NCBI RefSeq assembly: GCF_001039355.2
Contig: NW_019775506.1
Coordinates: 14,134 to 78,133 of the forward strand
Origin: Lingula anatina
Lineage: Eukaryota; Brachiopoda; Lingulata; Lingulida; Lingulidae
DNA length: 64,000 bases
Direction of reading: 5' to 3'
In this document: positions 58,671 through 64,000 of the stretch, piece by piece
How the letters are laid out: each line of letters opens with the position of its first letter
Position numbering within the stretch: position 1 is the first letter of the stretch
Notes under the pieces: generated by a model
Databases searched by the model: none
What the model was told of the DNA's origin: nothing
Seen by the model: only the letters and a program-made list of their open reading frames with translations
Program-made: the position numbers and the translations under genes

Positions 58671-60302
58671 TTACGCGGCCATCGTGTTGTTTTTGAAGGC
58701 CAGAGAAACTGCCAGCATGAAAATGCCTTGGAGACACCTAAATACAGTGGCCAAGTAGCAAAAGTCTCCAACTGATGCTACAGACAGGCCTACAAAGATC
58801 AAGCCCACACAACCAATCAAAGTTACACTAGAGCTCATTGCCACCATCTTGTAGCAAGAATTAATGCTCAGTAAGTCTGGATAAACAGCATATGCAGTTA
58901 CCTTTCCACATTTGCTATGTGAAGCCAGACGAATACATATCAGAACATTAAGAAATGCAGCCAGTGAGGCTGGTGCCACTACGAGGAGAAGGAAGGATTG
59001 GGTACTACCAAAGAAACATGACCCTTGGCAGTAGAGCATTTTTACCGGGACAACATCCCACATGTCTGACACAACTCCAGCCAACACTATCAACAATGGG
59101 ATTGTATATGTAGTTCCAGTACATGCCAACAGATGTCTCTTTGGGCTTTTGCTCCAAGACAGGCTGGATGTTATGCCATGAAATGCCGTGTAAGACATAC
59201 TTGTAAGCCATAGAAAACTTACCAGCAATAGGAAATGAGCCGTTGCCATCAGAGCCATGCATGCAGTGCCCTCTTCCAGGGCAATCATTGCTGGCAGGGA
59301 GGAGAGTAACTGAACCAAGAAACATATGATTGCGAGATGTATGATCATTCCGTCTGCAATATTCTTACAACCATACTGAATAACATATGTGATTAATTGA
59401 ACTAGAAATATACCCCATGAAACAGGAGGTAGAACCCAAAATTCAAGAATAGCCATGGAAATTACACTATCAGACTTTGGTATAATTTTGGTTCGATTTA
59501 TTGTTTCGGGTATGTATTTTAGGAACTCCGCAATACTTTGTTTGCAGATTAATACGTTGTCCTCAAAAATAACAGCTTGACTCCGGTTGATGGTGATTTT
59601 TGCTTCAGCATATTCAAAAGAAAAGTTGAAGGCATCATATTGTACATTTGTGACATCTGCCATTGAAACAACAACCGCAGAGCATGGGGAAGTTTCATAA
59701 TCTACACCATTTGCAAGTTTGAACACCTCACTTATGCTTTCCCAAGATACAGTTTTATATGAAGGGTTATCATTGAGATTGAAAACTTGCATGGCAAAAT
59801 TTATTTTCTTAGGGCTTTCTGCTATATAAAAATTAGTAAAAAATTCAACATCTGGCAAAATACTGGTTAAATTTTTTCGAAGTGATGCCTCTGCAATTTC
59901 GATAGATTCATATGTTGCATGTTCACCTCCTAGTTTTAATGGGAAACTAACTACCATTCCTATTTGTGAGAATGGTTTCACAGAGAATATTGCCTGGCAT
60001 TCTATATTTGAATTAAGGTCAAATTTTGTTAGTCCTAAATCCATAAAGCTGAAAACTATTTGAGCACAGAACATGCTGTTGGCAAGAACATGAATTGGGA
60101 TATTCTCATAGTCAGTGAGTGTAAAGAGAATATCAATTCCCATGTATACCCCAGAAAATTGCTGAAGCAATGGTATACAATCCTTCTGCCTCACATCATA
60201 GTCAAACCGAGGGGGACAGTCTCTGTTTCCACTGGCACACTGAAAAGAAAGCCAAAATAAAATGAACAACAGAATCCAAATTGGTGGAAGTGTGCTGTCC
60301 AT
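58671..60302 (-). CDS. Seven-transmembrane receptor exon, family-B/methuselah-like
   Basis: One open frame of 543 residues. After the start: CPPRFDYDVRQKDCIPL (residues 29-45), an extracellular region to about 283 with several N-glycosylation sites, then seven membrane segments at about 285-309, 318-340, 348-370, 390-411, 428-458, 484-509 and 510-536, with Cys348 and Cys425/429 placed for the TM3-loop disulfide. Composition and layout fit secretin/adhesion-like or methuselah-like GPCRs. No GPS cleavage motif (HxT/S) is seen. The apparent signal peptide (residues 1-21) ends in TTTTGGCTTTCTTTTCAG, a textbook acceptor at 60241-60240, so the true exon may start at 60239 and the hydrophobic start may be translated intron. 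The C-terminal tail is only about seven residues (KNNTMAA). Confidence 0.8.
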   Translation of the reverse strand: MDSTLPPIWILLFILFWLSFQCASGNRDCPPRFDYDVRQKDCIPLLQQFSGVYMGIDILFTLTDYENIPIHVLANSMFCAQIVFSFMDLGLTKFDLNSNIECQAIFSVKPFSQIGMVVSFPLKLGGEHATYESIEIAEASLRKNLTSILPDVEFFTNFYIAESPKKINFAMQVFNLNDNPSYKTVSWESISEVFKLANGVDYETSPCSAVVVSMADVTNVQYDAFNFSFEYAEAKITINRSQAVIFEDNVLICKQSIAEFLKYIPETINRTKIIPKSDSVISMAILEFWVLPPVSWGIFLVQLITYVIQYGCKNIADGMIIHLAIICFLVQLLSSLPAMIALEEGTACMALMATAHFLLLVSFLWLTSMSYTAFHGITSSLSWSKSPKRHLLACTGTTYTIPLLIVLAGVVSDMWDVVPVKMLYCQGSCFFGSTQSFLLLVVAPASLAAFLNVLICIRLASHSKCGKVTAYAVYPDLLSINSCYKMVAMSSSVTLIGCVGLIFVGLSVASVGDFCYLATVFRCLQGIFMLAVSLAFKNNTMAA

Positions 60303-61588
60303 GAAGGGTACTTATCAACAGCAACTTTTTTCTGGTAATTTAAATGCACGTAATAGATCTACAGGCCAAGAGTAAGACGGCAAGGCAAAGAATGTTGGTT
60401 ATAGTGAGACTAAGCCACTTCCGTAGGCCAGTTTTCTTAGTGTAATAAGTCTGTGAATACTGAAGGGAAGACTTTTGCCATGGGTGAAAGTTTTCAGTAT
60501 TATGTCTGATTTAAGTATTTTAGTCTTCATTTTGATCTTTTTGTTTCATACGGTCTTAATGCCATGAGAAACTGCATGGTACATTTTCAGAATTTTCAGT
60601 TTTTACCACTTTCACCCATGCTGTGGCCTGCTTCAACACTTTTGCAGTGTACAACCCTGATTACCTTGAAAATTTTTGTTTAGGATTATATAAATTTTCC
60701 TTTTCACTGTGGGAGTTCTTTTCTGTTTCCATAAGCACAAACTAAGTTGACCAATAGTCATGATATTATCGTCAGATAAATGCGTAAGAAGATCCTGTTC
60801 TGCTATTCCTTCCTGTTATGACTTATTGTAAATGAGAAACACATGCAAAAGCTAAATGACATTCGTAAAATTTGATTTGAAATTGGTAATTGGTAAAATG
60901 AATTCAACAGTAATAAAAATCACTGACTGATGAAGTTCATCTATTCAGGTAGATTAATGAGTAACAAAGAAAGTCAGATAAAATGATAAAAGAGCTGCAA
61001 TTGAAGTCTTGTTATCATTTAACTTGACAAACTCTGGGTGTAAGTTATAAAATAATTGTAGGCCTTGTTTACACTTTAAATTTTTTGAACTCAGGAGAAA
61101 AGTTTAAAAATTACTCCAAATGCAGTCTTGATCACACTGACTACTCGGTGGTGAGTAGTGGTCATATCATTATCATATCATTATAAGCACTACAGTAATT
61201 ACATGATTTTTTGAATGGGGAAAAATGTGAATTATACGGATACTAAACATTCCTATTGAGTGTTAGCAACAAAATTTGAAAGCAGGCTTCTCTATAGTTT
61301 TTTCTGTGCAGTAAAAGCACCACAAATACTATATAGAAATATACTTTTTATGATTAGAAGGTGATGTATCTGAAAGTTTTATCATTTTTGCCCACAGAAA
61401 AGACCAAATTATTATGGTTACAACAGGATTCATCCAGTATATGCAATAATACAAGTGTCAAAAATTATACTTCTTTAATGATGCAAGCAGCAGAAGACAA
61501 GTGCACATAGCTGACTTATCCCATGTGGCTGGCACTTAGGATAACTACACTTGTATTTCTCTTGGAAAGCGTTGATGCATACACTTCA

Positions 61589-61750
61589 GGCCTGTAGCCA
61601 GCAATTTCAAAGGGGTGTTCTTTTTCTGAAAAATTGGACCTTTTACAATATAATCCTCATGTACCTAGGTCAAATTTTACCCAGAGTAGACCTTTTTCCA
61701 GCAAAAAGGGGGGTTCTTTCGAACCCCCCAAACCCCCCTGGCTACGGGCC
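61589..61750. mobile_element. Short TIR element (~160 bp)
   Basis: GGCCTGTAGCCAG at the left and CTGGCTACGGGCC at the right form 13-bp terminal inverted repeats with one mismatch, around a body with two G/C-rich runs (AAAAAGGGGGGTTC, AACCCCCC). No clear target duplication. Confidence 0.6.
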
Positions 61751-62418
61751 AGCACTTTTTGTTAGCAAAATACAATTGCAAATATCCTATTGTTCAAAGT
61801 GTCGATCATGGGATAAGGGATGTAATAATGAGACCATGCGCATGACCCCATCCTGCTGTAGATCTGTTATCAAGTACAGGGCATCAAACCTTTTTTTTTT
61901 TTTTTTTTTTTTTTGTAGTTGTAAAAAACAGCACTTCTACAATTCTACAACTTTTATCTATATTTCACAGAGTGTTTCTGTGCTATTCATTATCATCATT
62001 CAAATCATGATTTTCATTATATTAAGTCTCAGTGACTACTATATGATATACCTACCTGGTCAGTGCTGGACTGGAACTGTTGTGAATCTTTGCAGTGGTA
62101 CTTGCTGTTTTCTTTGTCCAATATTGGGCCAACAGATAGAAGTGAGGAGAATGCTACGACGGGACTGAACTCGTATCCAAAATCTCCTGTCCTTGTTTTT
62201 TCTGAAATGTGAATGATAACTTAAATTTAATAGCTCTTCCAGAAGAAGCTGCTATAAAGATTGAAAAAAAGATTGTTTTGAGAAAGAGAGAGAGAATTTC
62301 ATTCACATTATTAAGGATGGTAAAAAAAAAATTAAAAAATTACATGTTTTATTAATATAAAGGAGCTCAGTTTTTGTCCCTCAGTAAAGTAAAAACTAAA
62401 GTCAAACTGATTATCAAA

Positions 62419-62664
62419 TGGGTTCATTCTCAATGCAACTATTGTTCTATGTAGATCGATCCAACTCCATGTGGACTCTCACCGAATGCAATCAGTTTAA
62501 CAGATTGAGATGCCTCTTGTTTCCAACATACTCTCATGATCACCAGCTTTTCTGTATTCTACTTTGTGCCAAGTGGAGTCGTATTCATCTGATTGCATTC
62601 AGCAAGATCCCTTGCAGAGTATATTTGATCTATATAGAATGATAGTGTCATTGGAAATGAGCCC
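62419..62664. mobile_element. MITE, family B, overlapping the open frame after the SMB exon
   Basis: GGGTTCATTCTCAATGCAACTATTGTTCTATGTAGATCGAT at the left is complemented by ATCTATATAGAATGATAGTGTCATTGGAAATGAGCCC at the right. The minus-strand open frame of the SMB exon runs into it as far as 62599, so those last codons are transposon sequence, not receptor. Confidence 0.85.
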
Positions 62665-62714
62665 TATCTCTTTCAGAACTGATGTTAAACACATAAAAGA
62701 CTGCTTTTGTTTAC

Positions 62715-63933
62715 CATTATTCCCGCAGCTATATGTACTATTGTAGAAAACGCCTTCAAAACAGAGAAAACAGAAAAAGTTTTTAAAGAGTGTTCCATCC
62801 ACATTCACAATATTGATTGGTCCTTCAAGACACAGATCCTCCAACACTTCATATGGTATTTCAACACCATTCCACTGAAGACTGGAAAAATACTTCCACA
62901 CTGGTAGCTGCATGATCTTAGCTTCGTTTTCTTCAGTCATGCACAGTCGCATGGCCAAGTCTGTTGATGCAAAATAGTTGACGAAGCAATCTGAGTCGGC
63001 TTGTAAAACTTCTCGAATGACTTCATCTGAGGTGGACATGTTTTGGAATTTCAGTGGGCTTTGGGTTGCGCAGCCAAAAGTGGCATTCCAGGGATCAATG
63101 TCTGAGATATTGTGGCATTGTGAACAGAATATGTTCTTGAATGAGAGTCCAGACTCTCTGTGGTACACAGGGGTAAAATGTAAGGTAAGGTCAGTCATGT
63201 TGGAACTGTTACTTTCACACTTCATTCGAATGCCTTCATCCCGCCAACTCTCTGGGCATGTCGAGACAAACCAAAAATAGGGATGATTGATCTGTTCCTG
63301 TTTCTCTGCCAATGGAGGCAACTGGCATTTCATGTGAGCTAGGGTGAGATTAAAGTTGATATTTTGCTGCACATGGTTTGAACCACATTTTTGCTCCTTT
63401 GGCCAACAACAATCATTAAACATGTGGCAGAATCTGTCACATGAACATTGAATTTGGAAAAGCCTCTCTGCATAAAAATCACTGGCTAGACAGAGTAGTA
63501 CATTTGGTTTTGGAACATCGATGGCCTTGGCAATCTCAGTTAGACTCTTATTGGCCTCAAGGGTAGGTACTGTTGCAACTTCATTATTTTGATATTCATT
63601 TGTTGCAGTGCCTTGAAACTCAGTCAATTCATGGTTTAGTAAATGACGTCGAAACCTGCCAGTTATCCATTGTTCAGAAAAATTCGAATTATGGATTTGG
63701 TGTCTTTTGGTAAGACCTCTTACCCTTGATCTTGTTTTGGCCTCCTCAGGTTTGGTGTCTGCATTTCTGGTGTTTACAAGAAACTCTTTCTTGTCTTTCA
63801 TTAAAGACCGATTTCCCTTTTTTGTGGCGTTCAATTCTGATGTTGGCTTTGAGCTCTCTTCGATGCTTTTTGAATGATAAAGTATAACTGTTACAAGGAG
63901 AAAAACTGCAGCAAAATCTTTAAATTTCCCCAT
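62715..63933 (-). CDS. Secreted/extracellular exon with somatomedin-B-like domain
   Basis: Minus-strand exon from the ATG at 63933 to donor GTAAAC at 62714, 406 complete codons. Order: signal peptide or anchor (residues 5-20, AAVFLLVTVILYHS); a charged linker to about 140; somatomedin-B-like module at 148-183 with CSCDRFCHMFNDCC; a Cys-rich region with paired motifs (CSQCHNIS at 270-277, CFLCFEG at 388-394) and many N-glycosylation sites. The open frame continues to 62599, but that part is a MITE. Invertebrates have families of somatomedin-B plus 7TM receptors, and this exon is most simply the 5' exon of the 7TM exon at 58.7-60.2 kb. The phases disagree (ends phase 1; the 7TM acceptor gives phase 0), so at least one small exon would lie between. 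Confidence 0.75.
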
Positions 63934-64000
63934 TGGAAAATTTCCCGATGAAAGTAGAAACCCTGGCCTTGTTTTTCTCTAGACACCAAAAAAAATTCAA

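Larger units (their letters stand above)
60303..62714. other. Probable intron of the receptor gene
   Basis: No exon recognised on the minus strand. It contains a small TIR element (61589-61750), a poly-T tract (61891-61914), a GA-rich patch (62280-62297) and a family B MITE. The plus-strand open frame at 61551-62168 reads through the TIR element and poly-T and is not a gene. Confidence 0.5.

Noticed and set aside
61551-62168. Plus-strand open frame of 205 residues
   Set aside because: Its first part is the short TIR element, then a poly-T tract translated as Phe. There is no domain and no splice support.

Overview
This is a gene-rich, AT-rich piece of an animal nuclear genome. All genes but the receptor exons are built of short exons with GT-AG introns. 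Reading exon by exon with phase checks gives complete open frames for an astacin-MAM protease, an HPGD-type dehydrogenase, an alpha-tubulin acetyltransferase, a homoserine O-acetyltransferase-type enzyme and a two-cupin protein, plus most of GNL1 and the N-terminal part of centriolin. The gene set (metazoan MetX-type enzyme, tandem Cupin_5, somatomedin-B plus family-B-like 7TM receptor, astacin-MAM) and the many small inverted-repeat elements suggest a marine invertebrate, such as a mollusc, brachiopod, cnidarian or lancelet. I cannot place the species. Two single N bases (18334, 37278) point to a draft assembly.

Layout. 0.7-0.9 kb: first coding exon of an FBXO21-like F-box gene (minus) running off the left edge. 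1.1-3 kb: a foldback element and copy 1 of a duplicated block with a small one-pass membrane ORF. 4.0-12.0 kb: secreted astacin-MAM protease (plus, 12 exons), with two large transposon-like insertions in its introns. 13.4-16.2 kb: HPGD-like 15-hydroxyprostaglandin dehydrogenase (minus, 7 exons). 16.5-18.2 kb: copy 2 of the duplicated block. 18.65-18.97 kb: an isolated last exon of a serpin with a GPI-anchor-like tail. 19.5-26.6 kb: GNL1 (minus), head to head with ATAT1 at 28.0-35.8 kb (plus). 38.1-44.9 kb: MetX-type acyltransferase (plus, 11 exons). 46.7-50.4 kb: two-domain Cupin_5 protein (minus, 8 exons). 53.0-56.9 kb: centriolin N-terminal exons (plus). 57.3-58.0 kb: a possible terminal exon of an unknown minus-strand gene. 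58.7-63.9 kb: two long exons, one with a somatomedin-B-like domain and one with seven membrane segments, probably one receptor gene (minus).

How the genes relate. They do not form a pathway. ATAT1 (microtubule acetylation) and centriolin (mother centriole, midbody) are both microtubule and cilium genes and lie about 17 kb apart on the same strand. ATAT1 and GNL1 face each other across about 1.4 kb that holds a perfect 35-bp inverted repeat with CCAAT boxes, so shared promoter control is plausible. The rest looks like ordinary collinear metazoan gene content, littered with TIR/MITE elements of at least five families.
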